From Paenibacillus plantarum (GTDB lineage: Bacteria; Bacillota; Bacilli; Paenibacillales; NBRC-103111), in assembly GCF_013141695.1 (NCBI RefSeq), contig NZ_WHNY01000035.1:1-64000 (forward strand): a stretch of 64,000 nt of DNA. Direction: 5' to 3'. Below the pieces are notes generated by a model, which saw nothing but the letters and a program-made list of their open reading frames with translations, had not been told where the DNA came from and searched no databases. Made by a program: the position numbers and the translations under genes. Below, one piece after another: positions 1 through 10,183 of the stretch (the stretch's first letter is position 1; each line of letters opens with the position of its first letter).

Positions 1-394
1 CCGAACTAAACCGAGCATTCTACTCTAAGATAGACTAATAGTCCGATTCTACCGAACTATTAACACCATTTCCTTGGGGGTGGGGCGTTTTCGGGGATTT
101 AGGTACGCTTATTCGGACTAATCCGGATTTGTTGGGGCTAACAATGAGAATAGTTGGGTAATTTCGGACTAATTCTACTAACCTGACAACATAGAGCACT
201 ACGAGGCGTTAAGACAGAGCGGGGTAGCGGCATGGGGTGTTGAATGAATTACTCTGGGGGTGTCGGCTGCGGCTACGGCGGGGTGAGGTGGCTGGCGCGC
301 GAGGCGTGACGAGGGCGAATGCGAGGGCGAGGGAGGGGGAGAGCGGGGAGAAGGCCGGGAGGCAACGGCGGAAGAGGTCGACGTGGAGGCAACG
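1..394. other. Gene-free stretch with repeated oligomers and a G-rich tract
   Basis: I see no convincing gene here. Bases 1-200 hold short dispersed repeats around TTCGGACTAAT (near 113 and 163) and a related inverted form near 38-56. Bases 270-400 are unusually G-rich on the plus strand. Between 325 and 348 four G-runs (GGG, GGG, GGGGG, GGGG) are separated by 3, 1 and 5 bases, which fits a G-quadruplex pattern. Short open frames across this tract look like compositional artefacts: they have no ribosome binding site and read as Arg/Gly/Ser/Pro-rich on either strand. Confidence 0.5.
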
Positions 395-447
395 CAAACG
401 AAAAAGCCCGAAAGACACACGCTTGACTCCAAGCGTACATCTTTCGG
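395..447 (-). terminator. Rho-independent terminator after the SLH lyase gene
   Basis: Two nested stems are visible: CCGAAAGA at 408-415 with TCTTTCGG at 440-447, and ACGCTTG at 419-425 with CAAGCGT at 430-436. Read on the minus strand, the hairpin is followed by GGGCTTTTTCG. It lies 25 bases after the stop codon of the SLH-domain lyase gene. Confidence 0.85.
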
Positions 448-471
448 ATTCTTCTTATTGCTTAATTGATT

Positions 472-3400
472 TTACTTACTAGCTTGCTTCGGCAACAATC
501 GAGTAATCACCGTAATCGCCTCAGCACGAGTAACTGTGCTAAGCGGTCCGAAACGGTTCTCTGCATATCCTTGCATCAGTCCCGCTTCTTGTACGATGCC
601 TACAGCTTCTAGGGCCCACGCAGGTATGTCGGAGACATCCGCGAATGTCACGGCTTTCTCCGCCGATGTTCCGGCGCCATGCGCGTTCGCCAGCACAACA
701 GCCATTTGTGCTCTTGTCAATGGATTGCCAGGGCGGAACGTGCCGTCCTCGTAGCCTTGAACAAGGTTCGATTTGGCTGCCAGCGCAATGGCTTGCTTCG
801 CCCAATCGCCGATCATATCGCCATCGGTGTAATTCGGGAGCTTCTCTGCCCCAACGTTCGGCTGCAAAGCGTTCATCAGCATGACGATGAATTCCGCACG
901 CGACACGAACTGATTCGGCTTAAATGAGCCGTCCTCATACCCATGTACGATCCCCGTTTTCAACGCTGCTCGAATATCCGATTCTGCCCAATGTCCTGCA
1001 ATATCACTCAGATTTGATATTGGATCTACGGCAGGTACGACCGTCGTTTGGTTAACAACGAATACAGCATACTTCGTCAAATGGTTCACATCGACAGTGA
1101 TTTGATCCCCATTTACCTTACCACCAGGGACTTCCACCCACACTTTTTTCGCTTCGTCATAATAGAAAACCGCTGCTTTCTGATCAGCCTTCAAACTATT
1201 TTTGTCAAAAGCAAACGTTAGCGTGATAGGCTTACTGAAGTTCTCAGAGAAGTTTTTCAAAATCTCAAAAATCGGACTAGCAAGAACCGCTTTATTGGTT
1301 ATCAGTTTTGCAGTATCTAGCACTTTGTCTATCGTGACCTTCAGTTCTTTGGCCGAAGCATCAGCCGGGATAGTAATCTTCACCTCATTGTTCAAACTAA
1401 CCTCGCCCGTTTTACCTTGAGGTAACGTCAACGTACCATTTGTAGAAACAACGTGTAGGTTATTTGAAGTTGGTGTTGAGCCGCTGTTTCCTTGCACAAC
1501 AGCCTCTGCATCGCGTTTTACAGTCACTGTATACGTCTTACTACTACCGTTCTGTGCAGTCACCACGATCTTAATGTCATTCGTACCTACTTGTAAATTA
1601 GCCCATCCACTCGCTTGACCGCTAATCGCTGCAACATCATTAACCGTCATCGTCGCATGACTATCGTACACACTCGCCGTCACCGATAGACGTGAGACTG
1701 AGTTAGATACTTGCAAGCTATAAGACAATGTCCCCACTGCAAAAGTAGGAGCAATGACGCCAGTAGACAACGTTAGTCCACTCAAGTCAGCATTACTGCT
1801 AACTACAGGCACTTCTGGTGCTCGATTCACACTAATTTGATATGGATTTATGGCAATGCCATCTTCGGCAGTCACCTTAACATTAATAAGGTAAGATCCC
1901 ACTTGTAAGTCGTTCACCGTGTAGGTATATACGTTACCGGATACGGAACTATAAGTTGCTCCCGTCACTGTCAGCGTTTGATTAGCATGAGCTTTACTTA
2001 CAGTCAAAATAAGACTAGTAACGCTATTCGGAATTTCCACGCTATATGAAAGCTGCGCAGGATCGAATGTTATTGAACCTGGATCTACATCTAAGTCCGA
2101 TAGCAAAGCATCGTTACTGATCACTACTGGAACTCCAAGCAAGATAACCTGTGTAACCACAGTATCACCATAATTCGATGCTTTTACCGTTACCGCATGG
2201 CTACCCTCACCTAACACACCCGCACGTATCGTGATCTTCCCTGCTTGAATCTCATAATCCGTCGGTGACAACGTCGTTGCGCCATCTTTCACTGCTGTGA
2301 TGGCAGATCTCCATGCCGCATTCTCTGTGAATGTGATGTCGATTGGGCTTAGTGTATCGTTCGCAGTCACATCTGCTGATAACGCAGGTGCAGACAACTG
2401 CTGAACACTTACCATCACAAAGCCATTATCTTTGGTGAAAGGCACTTCGCTGCCGTTCCATAACACCTTCGTTGTGGATGGTGAGTAAGTAACCGTAGTC
2501 ACAGTGTTGACGCCTGACAGCTCGTTTAGCGTCAGCTGTAATTCATTCGCGTTAACACTCGTTGAGATGTCCACATTCTCCGCTGTTTGTTGCAAACCGT
2601 CTACGAAATAATATTGCAACTGTCCAGCGACTTCCTTCTCGCTATTCGAATAGAATAATTGCTTACGACCGTCTTTCATGTCCACCACGATATGTGTTGG
2701 ATCGGTTCTACGTACGTTCTCGATTTTACTTGTACCTTTGTACGGTTCAAGTACGCTAACGAATTGCGCATTGTTGCCATACACCCGATTGACTACTGTA
2801 GGTGTGTAGGCAGCTGTATCATTGCCTGGCCCAGGTGCTTCGCCTACAATCATCGTAGAAGTCGCGCTCGGGGAGCTAGTTAAGCTAAATAGTTTTAACC
2901 CATTTCCATTGACGGTATTCCATGCACCTTCCCAACTACCGGACAGCTCCTTGGATGTGCCATTTCGGAAGTAAGGCGTTGAGTCCTTCGTTCCTAGTGG
3001 ACCTGCGAAAGTGTCCATCGTCGTGCCAGGTGTGAATGCACCAATACCATGCAATAACCAATCATACTGACGTCTCGTTGCTGATTCCAGCGTAAATAGA
3101 TCAATCATGTAATCCTTGGTCACAGCCACTGTTCGCTCATAGCGACCCATGCCCGCGTAAGCTTTACTTGATGTGTTCGTCATAATATTGAACGGTTCCG
3201 ATTGCATGAATAACTTCGTCGGTTCATACACTTCCACATTGTTCACAGTCGGAATTGCCTGCGTATCGCCGTCAACCATGACGGTGTTATGAGAGAATGT
3301 CGTTTTGTAATAAGATGTGTACATTGAGTTACTGTAAGGAGGAATACCAAGATCCGGGGCTAACCGCTCACCCTTCCCAAATACCTCTAAATGAAGCTTA

Positions 3401-6400
3401 TCCGGATGACCGTGATAACCGCCGTGCACACCATAATCAACAAGTGCGTAAAGCTGCTCATCTCCAGAACCCGCACGCAAAACAGAATGGCCGAGTCCGG
3501 TGAAATTCATGCTTTCAGTTGGTAATGTTCCTCCCGTTGGGATCACGGTTTTCCCGTAGAACACCGCTTGTTCGCCAACAATACCCGAGTTTGTATTGCC
3601 TGGTATGATAAAGCCGCCTCTGGCCCGCTCTCTATCGTTATAAAGCATACTCAACAGCGTACCGTAATCAGCGTCATTGTACTCCGCATACACGCCTTCG
3701 TAATCCATCGGCACAACTCTGCCTGGCGCCCCTAAATTCGTAGGATACTTACCAGAATCGTTACTGTTAATAATGCCGAGGTCCGGGAACGCATATTGCA
3801 GTGTAACGTCAAATGTTTTCTTGAAGTTCGGACTAGCAAATAGATCATAACCCATATTCTTCAAGGCTTGAGCATGGAAGAACAACGCTGACTGTGCGTA
3901 GAAATGATATCCTATCGCACCCTCATACCAGAAGCCATCGGACAGTACGCTGTTTGCCATTTGGAAATTAAATCCGCTCTTCCCTGTCACAGAGAAATCC
4001 ATCAGCGTCTTATCTTCCAATGCTGCACCAACAGCACCGATTGCCGCATTGTGCCACGTTTGCCAGTTAGACTTCCCAACATCATAACCTTGTAAAGTTT
4101 TAGCTGAAGGGGCAAACAAATTCTGCTCCACATTGTACTTCTCAGCGGCACTCAACAGACCGCTTGGTTCAATTAAGTCGTAGGCTTGAACGAGTTCAAT
4201 CATCTGAACCGCTTCATCCAGCGACTGATAGTACAATCTGCCGTTTAGCGCTTGCATAGCGTAGCTTGGATATAGCTCCGCATAATTGAGCAGTATCTCT
4301 TTGGCTTTCAGCGCATACTTAGCCTCTCCACTCAATGCATACGTTAGCGCAAGATTGCGTGCCGCCTCGATATTAACCGTATGTGCTGTAAACCGCCATC
4401 CGGCATCTACATCCGAACCCGTGTATATTTGGTTATCAGTCGGACATAAATGTTCATGAGGCTTGTCATAATTAAATACGAGTGGCGTGTCTCCGCAGAC
4501 GAATTTCCCACTCTCTCCTGCTGGTTTGGAAGGATAATAGACCGTTTTATTCAACCATCTATCTGCTTTTACTTTAATCGCATCTAAGTAATCTTCAGCC
4601 CAACCATAGCTCTGAATCTTAGCCTTCGCCTCATTCAGCTGTGTTTGAGATGTCATAATGTAGGGATGCTGCTTCGTCGCGACCCTTGGCGCCCCTACCT
4701 TCGCATTCAATTCAACCGTTATTTCCTTACCGCCTTGAATAGGCTTCACGGTATAAATCGCTTTCTGTACATCGCCCGCCTGGGCGGAGGCAGGTACCTT
4801 GACCTGAAGATTCACATCCGTTTCCGCGCCTTTGGCAACGACAGCGGTAGTCGGAGTAACCGTTACATCATAACCAGGTCCAAATACTGTTTTCGGCGAG
4901 ATTTGATAAGCCGTATCGACATCACTAATATTTTTGAGTGAAAATGTATAGTTCAGCGTGCTATCTGGTAATGTGCTCTTATCAATCTGTTTAATGGATG
5001 ACTCTACTGCATTCTTAGCAAGTGCAAAACCATCGAAATACAACTTATCCGTCGGATCCGATACATCTAAATTGTACCAATTGGGATGTATGATGACTTG
5101 ATTGAAATTCGCTAAGTCAGCTAATCCCGTTGAATTCAGCATTTTATTGAAAGGTACTTCAACTTTCTTCCACCCTACCCAATCCACATAAAACGTAGAC
5201 ATGAAATAATCGAAGCCAGGCGTTGGAACGTTACATTCAAGAATGAAATACACTTTTTTATTAGATACTTTCTCGGAATATAACCAGAATTCGATTTGGT
5301 CATTTTGCTTCCAAGGCCCTGTCATTCCTGTTATATTAATGGCCGTTGTTGGATCCGTCCACCGCCCCGACTTGGTACCTAGAACTGCTGGTATTTCAGA
5401 CGTTGCCGTCGTGTTCGTCCAACCGCCGAAAGTCTCCATATTGCCAATCGGCGTACTCGAACTTCCAGACAAGTCCATATTATACGTGTAACTCTTCACT
5501 TCACTGACCTTGCCCTCGAATTCAGCCTTCGTCGTTATTGTCAGTGGGTGATCCACTACTAGTGGTGTTGTGTACAGCTTATAGGTGTTATCTACACCTT
5601 CAATTTTATAATAGACGGCTGCCCCAACTGTCGGGGATGATAAAGCAATCGACTTCGTTTCCGCATAGGTCCCCGCCGGAAGACTGGCGCTAACGGTTTC
5701 AACATAATCACGATAAATAATCGCGTACTGATAGGTCGTTTCTTCGCTTTCTATATTATTAATCGATGATTTCGTAACCAGCGTCACATTCGCGGTCTGT
5801 TCACCGTTCGAAGTAAATGTGAGCGGGGTTGTGTAGAGCTGGAATGCACTGTCAATGCCCACACGTTTATAGTACAGCTTCGCTAACGAGGTTGGTGTCG
5901 ATGCGCTGGATAAACTCACGATCACTTTATTCGTATACTCGCCTGAGGGCTTATTCGATGTGACAGGATGAACCGCTGCATTACCAGTCAACCGAAGGTC
6001 ATCTAAGTAAATTTGCAAACCCACATCTTGGACTGTCGAACCTAGAGGCTGCGGATGGAATCGGATGTAATCTAAAGGTCCCCAAGCCGCAACGCTTGCA
6101 GAACTCTTCTGCGTTTGCACGACGCTAAGCGGAATCTCGATTTCTTTCCATCCTGTCCAATCGAGAAGAACCCGATAATAATAGTAGTTACTATCACCTT
6201 TCATGTGAAACCTGATCTCAAATGGTCGATCCGCCTGAGTTCCTGTTCTCGCCTTCGCGGAGTAGGCCCACACTTTAAACGTAGAGTAGCCATTCAGGTC
6301 AACATTAGGAGCCAATTTGGGATAAACCGAAACTGTACCTGTGACATCAGCTCCGTTATTGAACGTTAATAACCATTTCTTCGAGCCTGTTCCCTCTTTA

Positions 6401-6633
6401 ATAAATTGGGGATCCGCATTACTTTCTGCGGCCAGACTTGCCGTACTTGTGATATCGCCAGCTAGATTCGTTGTCGAATCCATATTGTTCAACTGTAAAG
6501 AAATCGGAAACTCCTGAACCGCCGCACGCGCGGTTTGGAGTGGAAGGAACAATTGCAGCAGGCTTAAGAGTAACAGCGCTGCATGTAAAGCTGACAGCCT
6601 TTTCATAAACCGACGAAGCACCATAATCTTCAT
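472..6633 (-). CDS. SLH-anchored multidomain polysaccharide lyase (heparinase II/III-like)
   Basis: Very large secreted protein of about 2050 residues. After a signal peptide ending near ATARA-type residues (QTARA) it shows a carbohydrate-binding-like domain, two short Ig-like repeats (CHB_HEX_C type), a second carbohydrate-binding-like domain, an alginate-lyase-like all-alpha region, then a heparinase II/III-like beta domain containing GYHGHPDKL and SHNTVMVDG. Next come an Hb-interaction-like module (ending in VTVKASNYGD), two cadherin-like beta-sandwich repeats (LSDLDVDPG, LSGLTLSTG), a ZU5-like region, and three SLH domains over about the last 185 residues (RAEF, RAQM, RAEA). It probably depolymerises a uronic-acid-containing polysaccharide at the cell wall; the substrate cannot be read from sequence. 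Open frame extends to 6696, but that start lies inside a hairpin, whereas ATG at 6633 or 6624 follows an AGGAGAGGG site. It is last in a minus-strand operon with an ABC sugar importer. Confidence 0.88.
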   Translation of the reverse strand: MKIMVLRRFMKRLSALHAALLLLSLLQLFLPLQTARAAVQEFPISLQLNNMDSTTNLAGDITSTASLAAESNADPQFIKEGTGSKKWLLTFNNGADVTGTVSVYPKLAPNVDLNGYSTFKVWAYSAKARTGTQADRPFEIRFHMKGDSNYYYYRVLLDWTGWKEIEIPLSVVQTQKSSASVAAWGPLDYIRFHPQPLGSTVQDVGLQIYLDDLRLTGNAAVHPVTSNKPSGEYTNKVIVSLSSASTPTSLAKLYYKRVGIDSAFQLYTTPLTFTSNGEQTANVTLVTKSSINNIESEETTYQYAIIYRDYVETVSASLPAGTYAETKSIALSSPTVGAAVYYKIEGVDNTYKLYTTPLVVDHPLTITTKAEFEGKVSEVKSYTYNMDLSGSSSTPIGNMETFGGWTNTTATSEIPAVLGTKSGRWTDPTTAINITGMTGPWKQNDQIEFWLYSEKVSNKKVYFILECNVPTPGFDYFMSTFYVDWVGWKKVEVPFNKMLNSTGLADLANFNQVIIHPNWYNLDVSDPTDKLYFDGFALAKNAVESSIKQIDKSTLPDSTLNYTFSLKNISDVDTAYQISPKTVFGPGYDVTVTPTTAVVAKGAETDVNLQVKVPASAQAGDVQKAIYTVKPIQGGKEITVELNAKVGAPRVATKQHPYIMTSQTQLNEAKAKIQSYGWAEDYLDAIKVKADRWLNKTVYYPSKPAGESGKFVCGDTPLVFNYDKPHEHLCPTDNQIYTGSDVDAGWRFTAHTVNIEAARNLALTYALSGEAKYALKAKEILLNYAELYPSYAMQALNGRLYYQSLDEAVQMIELVQAYDLIEPSGLLSAAEKYNVEQNLFAPSAKTLQGYDVGKSNWQTWHNAAIGAVGAALEDKTLMDFSVTGKSGFNFQMANSVLSDGFWYEGAIGYHFYAQSALFFHAQALKNMGYDLFASPNFKKTFDVTLQYAFPDLGIINSNDSGKYPTNLGAPGRVVPMDYEGVYAEYNDADYGTLLSMLYNDRERARGGFIIPGNTNSGIVGEQAVFYGKTVIPTGGTLPTESMNFTGLGHSVLRAGSGDEQLYALVDYGVHGGYHGHPDKLHLEVFGKGERLAPDLGIPPYSNSMYTSYYKTTFSHNTVMVDGDTQAIPTVNNVEVYEPTKLFMQSEPFNIMTNTSSKAYAGMGRYERTVAVTKDYMIDLFTLESATRRQYDWLLHGIGAFTPGTTMDTFAGPLGTKDSTPYFRNGTSKELSGSWEGAWNTVNGNGLKLFSLTSSPSATSTMIVGEAPGPGNDTAAYTPTVVNRVYGNNAQFVSVLEPYKGTSKIENVRRTDPTHIVVDMKDGRKQLFYSNSEKEVAGQLQYYFVDGLQQTAENVDISTSVNANELQLTLNELSGVNTVTTVTYSPSTTKVLWNGSEVPFTKDNGFVMVSVQQLSAPALSADVTANDTLSPIDITFTENAAWRSAITAVKDGATTLSPTDYEIQAGKITIRAGVLGEGSHAVTVKASNYGDTVVTQVILLGVPVVISNDALLSDLDVDPGSITFDPAQLSYSVEIPNSVTSLILTVSKAHANQTLTVTGATYSSVSGNVYTYTVNDLQVGSYLINVKVTAEDGIAINPYQISVNRAPEVPVVSSNADLSGLTLSTGVIAPTFAVGTLSYSLQVSNSVSRLSVTASVYDSHATMTVNDVAAISGQASGWANLQVGTNDIKIVVTAQNGSSKTYTVTVKRDAEAVVQGNSGSTPTSNNLHVVSTNGTLTLPQGKTGEVSLNNEVKITIPADASAKELKVTIDKVLDTAKLITNKAVLASPIFEILKNFSENFSKPITLTFAFDKNSLKADQKAAVFYYDEAKKVWVEVPGGKVNGDQITVDVNHLTKYAVFVVNQTTVVPAVDPISNLSDIAGHWAESDIRAALKTGIVHGYEDGSFKPNQFVSRAEFIVMLMNALQPNVGAEKLPNYTDGDMIGDWAKQAIALAAKSNLVQGYEDGTFRPGNPLTRAQMAVVLANAHGAGTSAEKAVTFADVSDIPAWALEAVGIVQEAGLMQGYAENRFGPLSTVTRAEAITVITRLLPKQASK

Positions 6634-6655
6634 CCCTCTCCTCTGGATAATACAA

Positions 6656-6679
6656 AGCCCCGCTATCTCAGGCGGGGCT
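6656..6679 (-). terminator. Intra-operon hairpin (partial terminator or stabiliser)
   Basis: Perfect 8-bp stem AGCCCCGC (6656-6663) with GCGGGGCT (6672-6679). It sits between the binding-protein stop codon and the SLH lyase start. The T-tract that follows on the minus strand (TTTGTATTATCC) is imperfect. Leaky termination, or protection of the upstream message, would keep the binding protein more abundant than the lyase. That reading is inference. Confidence 0.55.
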
Positions 6680-6708
6680 GTAATCGATGAAACCATTCCT
6701 CTGCAACC

Positions 6709-8262
6709 TTATTTCTTCACTGCTGCTTTCGCACGTTTGTCAGCATTTCTATAGATATTCACGATTTCCTCGTAACCAAGCTTCTTCTGCTCTTCAACGA
6801 ATTTATCCCACTCGCTGAAGTTGCGTGAACCCATAATGAATTTGGAGAAATTCTCGTCACGATTCGCGTTTAAGGAATCACCCTTCGTATCCAAGATTTG
6901 TTGCTCTTCCAGCGTGAAAGCAAGCGTACTATTCTTCTCGCCATCATACTTAGGTGCTTCTTTATAGGCAGCTTGCAACTCTGGTGAAGAAACGGAAATA
7001 TGAGCATTGAAATCAAACCATGTATAAGCACCATCTGTGGACAAGCCTGTTTTCTTTCTCAAATCTGCGATATCCGCATACTTCGTAGTGAAGGAAGTCC
7101 CACTAGCCGTATCTCCTTCTTTCCCCCAGCTAACAAGTTTCTTACCTTCTTCCGAGTAGAAGAAATCCAAATACTTCATCACATCTTTGATTTTGGTCGA
7201 CTTGGAAGAAACCATGAAGCCTTCTTCTGTCACTGCTGTAAAGGCTGTCTTACGAGGTCCACCTGCCCAACCCGCTGGCGGAGCCATATAATTCATCGTG
7301 AACTGTGGATTGTCTTTACGTAATGCACTGTTATAGAAGTCAATACGTCCCATGTAGTCAAGTGTCACGAATGCACGATTCGTGGACACGATATCTTGCC
7401 ACATTTTCGTATCAATCGTTAAGAAATCTTTCGGGATCAAGCTTTCTTTATAGAACTTGTTCATATACGTCAACATCGTCTTGTATTCGTTCTGGATTGG
7501 CGCATATTTCCAATCTTTGGATGCGCTGTCAAAGAACACGGAAGCTTTACGTTTCTCTACTTCTGCCGGTACATTGAAGCCCGCTCCGAAATCATACAAG
7601 TAACGCAAGCCATTACGGAACGTCAACGGATAGCTCTCTGGATAGGCCGTTTTCAGCTTTTTCAACGTATCATAGAGCTCATCCCAGTTCGTTGGCGCTG
7701 CTAAACCGAGCTTCTTGAATACATCTTCCCGGTACATCCATGTACGACGGTTCGATTCACCCAAACCTTGATTCGGGAACACATACATTTTGCCATCTGA
7801 CGATAGGACGTTCTGCGCTTCTGTTGGGTACTTCTCCATCCAAGCCTTCAAGTTCGGCATGTCCTTCACATAGTCAAGAATGTTGACCAAAGCACCTTGC
7901 TGCCCGAATTTATCAGCGATTGCTTTCGTTTGTGTCCACATCAAATCCGGCATATCACCAGAAGCAACAGTCATGCTAAGTGCATCCTCAAGCAGATTTC
8001 CCGGCGGCAATTGAATATCTAGCTTTACGCCTGTTTTCTCCGTCAGATATCCCCATACCTTCCAATTCGCATCATAAGGCCAGCTTGGGTTACTGTAGTC
8101 TAGAAACTTGAAGGTTTGTGCTTTCGGTGCTGATGACGCTGATGAGGCTGCAGCTGTCGATGCTGCGGATGGCGTTGCTACACTGTTTTCTTTCGAACAT
8201 GCCCCCATGACGAAACTCATGCTCATAATTGTTGCTAACATAACGACCGACTTCTTCTTCAT
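6709..8262 (-). CDS. Extracellular solute-binding lipoprotein of an LplA-type sugar importer
   Basis: Substrate-binding component of a CUT1-type carbohydrate ABC transporter. From the chosen start the protein has a basic N-terminus, a hydrophobic segment and a lipobox VMGAC with the lipidated Cys at residue 22. The mature 495 residues have the family 1 binding-protein layout of Paenibacillus LplA-like proteins (W-rich N-lobe, YMAPPAGWAGG, FDFNAH). An in-frame upstream ATG at 8325 would add 21 residues; ATG at 8262 is preferred because GTGGGG lies six bases upstream and the signal peptide then has normal length. It lies downstream of two permease genes and upstream of the lyase, so the imported ligand is probably an oligosaccharide released by that lyase. 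No ATPase gene is present; such importers usually share a common MsmX-type ATPase encoded elsewhere. Confidence 0.9.
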   Translation of the reverse strand: MKKKSVVMLATIMSMSFVMGACSKENSVATPSAASTAAASSASSAPKAQTFKFLDYSNPSWPYDANWKVWGYLTEKTGVKLDIQLPPGNLLEDALSMTVASGDMPDLMWTQTKAIADKFGQQGALVNILDYVKDMPNLKAWMEKYPTEAQNVLSSDGKMYVFPNQGLGESNRRTWMYREDVFKKLGLAAPTNWDELYDTLKKLKTAYPESYPLTFRNGLRYLYDFGAGFNVPAEVEKRKASVFFDSASKDWKYAPIQNEYKTMLTYMNKFYKESLIPKDFLTIDTKMWQDIVSTNRAFVTLDYMGRIDFYNSALRKDNPQFTMNYMAPPAGWAGGPRKTAFTAVTEEGFMVSSKSTKIKDVMKYLDFFYSEEGKKLVSWGKEGDTASGTSFTTKYADIADLRKKTGLSTDGAYTWFDFNAHISVSSPELQAAYKEAPKYDGEKNSTLAFTLEEQQILDTKGDSLNANRDENFSKFIMGSRNFSEWDKFVEEQKKLGYEEIVNIYRNADKRAKAAVKK

Positions 8263-8400
8263 ACGTTGCCCCACTCTCCCTAATTTTCTTCGAATTTGCT
8301 TTCCCCATGCGCTGAATGGCTTCATGCTGCTCTACGGGTTCGACTTCCCTGTCTTCCTTGACTTGCCTTCCTTGCTTCCCATTGTTCTTGTACCTCTATA

Positions 8401-9261
8401 TTAACCTTTGATCGACCCAATTAGTGCTCCTTTTGCAAAATACTTCTGAAGGAACGGGTAGACCATCAGGATGGGAACCGTTGTAATAATAATGGTTGCG
8501 TATTTAATGGATTCATCTACGATCATGCTGTCGCCGCCGATATTACCAGCGCCTGTGCCCTGACCTTGCAGCACCATGTTGCGAACAATAATTTGTAACG
8601 GGAACAAGTCGGCATCTCGCAAATATAAGAGAGCGGAGAAGAAGTTGTTCCAGATCGCAACGCCATAGAATAAACCAATGGTCGCCAGAATCGCTTTGGA
8701 TAAGGGTAAAACGAGTCGGAAGAAGATGCCGATATCCGTAAGACCATCCATTTTGCCAGACTCCTCCACTTCCTGCGGCATACCGGCAAAGAACGTACGC
8801 ATCACGATGATGTTCCAGGAACTAACCAGCGTTGGTAGGATCATTGCCCAGATCGTATCAATGAGATGATAGCTTTTGACGACTAGGAACGTCGGAATCA
8901 TGCCACCGCTGAAGAACAGCGTAATCACGATCATGATCATGAAACCACGGTGAAACAACATATGTTTCTTGGACAGGGCATAAGCGCCTGCTGCGCTGAC
9001 TAGCAAAGAAAGCGTCGTACCGAGCAAGGTATAGAAGATCGTATTGAGGTAAGCCCTTCCAATTTCTGGTTTTTCAAAAACGGATGCATACGTGTTCAAA
9101 TTAAAATCTTTTGGCCATAGGAATACTTGCCCCTTTAAAACTGGCACGACACCACTGAACGAAACCGCTATCATATAAACGAAGGGATACAGCGCCGATA
9201 AGACTACTCCCAGCAAACTCACGAATAAAACAATATCAAAGAGACCAAATTTTCTTTTCAT
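8401..9261 (-). CDS. Carbohydrate ABC transporter permease, LplC/MalG type
   Basis: 286-residue inner-membrane permease with about six hydrophobic segments (first at residues 9-35, last near 255-275). The cytoplasmic EAA-type loop lies near residues 165-190 (EESGKMDG followed by LPLSK), the site that docks with the ATPase in CUT1 importers. The start has GGGAAGGGAG upstream. It lies 16 bases after the partner permease, so translation is likely coupled. The 138 bases between it and the binding-protein start hold no further gene. Length and motif order match LplC/YtcP-like permeases; the substrate is inferred only from the neighbouring lyase. Confidence 0.92.
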   Translation of the reverse strand: MKRKFGLFDIVLFVSLLGVVLSALYPFVYMIAVSFSGVVPVLKGQVFLWPKDFNLNTYASVFEKPEIGRAYLNTIFYTLLGTTLSLLVSAAGAYALSKKHMLFHRGFMIMIVITLFFSGGMIPTFLVVKSYHLIDTIWAMILPTLVSSWNIIVMRTFFAGMPQEVEESGKMDGLTDIGIFFRLVLPLSKAILATIGLFYGVAIWNNFFSALLYLRDADLFPLQIIVRNMVLQGQGTGAGNIGGDSMIVDESIKYATIIITTVPILMVYPFLQKYFAKGALIGSIKG

Positions 9262-9277
9262 ACGTGTACTCCCTTCC

Positions 9278-10183
9278 CTACCATAAGCTTGTCTCGCTCG
9301 TTCTGCGGCTAATCCAATTGGCAGTCAGAATGAAGATGAGGTTAATGATACTGCTGAATAAATCGATCGCTGTCGCATAGCTATAGTTCATGGACTGAAT
9401 ACCTGTCCGATACACATAGGTGGATAGCACGTCGGCGGTCGCATAAATGGAAGGATTCAACATCAGAAGCACTTTTTCGAAACCGATATCTAAGACATGT
9501 CCAATGTTCAAAATAAACAGAATAATAATCGCCGGCCGAATGCCCGGAATTGTAATATGCAGCAATTGGTGTCTGCGATTCGCGCCATCCACTCTTGCTG
9601 CCTCATATAATTGAGGATCAATTGCGCTTAGAGCGGCTAGATAAATGATGGTTTCCCAACCGACATGCTGCCAAATTTCTGATAAAATATAAATCGCTCG
9701 AAAGTAGTCTTCATTCTGCATAAAGTTCATAGCGTCATATCCGAACCACTGGATCACATTATTGACTAATCCACTCGTTGGCGAGAGAAACAAGAACATC
9801 ATACTTACAACAACGACATTCGAAATAAAGTGAGGCAAATAACTAATCGATTGAACCAATCGCTTTAATGTAGCCCTGCGTACTTCATTTAATAGTAGAG
9901 CTAGAATAATTGGTGCCGGGAATCCGAAAACAACTTTGGAAATCCCTAGGAGCACTGTGTTTTTGAGCAGCTTCAGAAAATCAGGACTATGAAAGAAGAG
10001 TGAGTAGTATTTCAAACCCACCCATTCACTAGCCCACACACCTTTGAAGGTGTTATAGTCCTTAAACGAAATCAAAATCCCGAACATCGGCACATACTTA
10101 AATAATAAGTAGTAAATAAGCGCCGGCAAAAACAAGAGCATTAAATACTTGCTGTTATGCCATCTCTTTTGGAATTGCTGCAT
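9278..10183 (-). CDS. Carbohydrate ABC transporter permease, LplB type
   Basis: 301-residue permease, first gene of the minus-strand importer/lyase operon. It has six predicted membrane segments (residues 14-34, 73-95, 117-138 and others) and a clear EAA loop: EAARVDGAN at residues 194-202 followed by IPG at 212-214. The open frame begins at 10222, but GGAGG seven bases before the ATG at 10183 decides the start. A weak TTGACT element at 10317-10322 on the minus strand lacks a good -10 partner, as expected for a promoter needing an AraC-type activator. The divergent sensor/AraC gene at 10519 is the obvious candidate activator. Confidence 0.92.
   Translation of the reverse strand: MQQFQKRWHNSKYLMLLFLPALIYYLLFKYVPMFGILISFKDYNTFKGVWASEWVGLKYYSLFFHSPDFLKLLKNTVLLGISKVVFGFPAPIILALLLNEVRRATLKRLVQSISYLPHFISNVVVVSMMFLFLSPTSGLVNNVIQWFGYDAMNFMQNEDYFRAIYILSEIWQHVGWETIIYLAALSAIDPQLYEAARVDGANRRHQLLHITIPGIRPAIIILFILNIGHVLDIGFEKVLLMLNPSIYATADVLSTYVYRTGIQSMNYSYATAIDLFSSIINLIFILTANWISRRTSETSLW

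Noticed and set aside
237..482. 81-codon frame in the G-rich tract, and two minus-strand frames over it
   Set aside because: Arg/Gly or Ser/Pro-rich translations explained by base composition; no ribosome binding site, and they overlap the lyase terminator.
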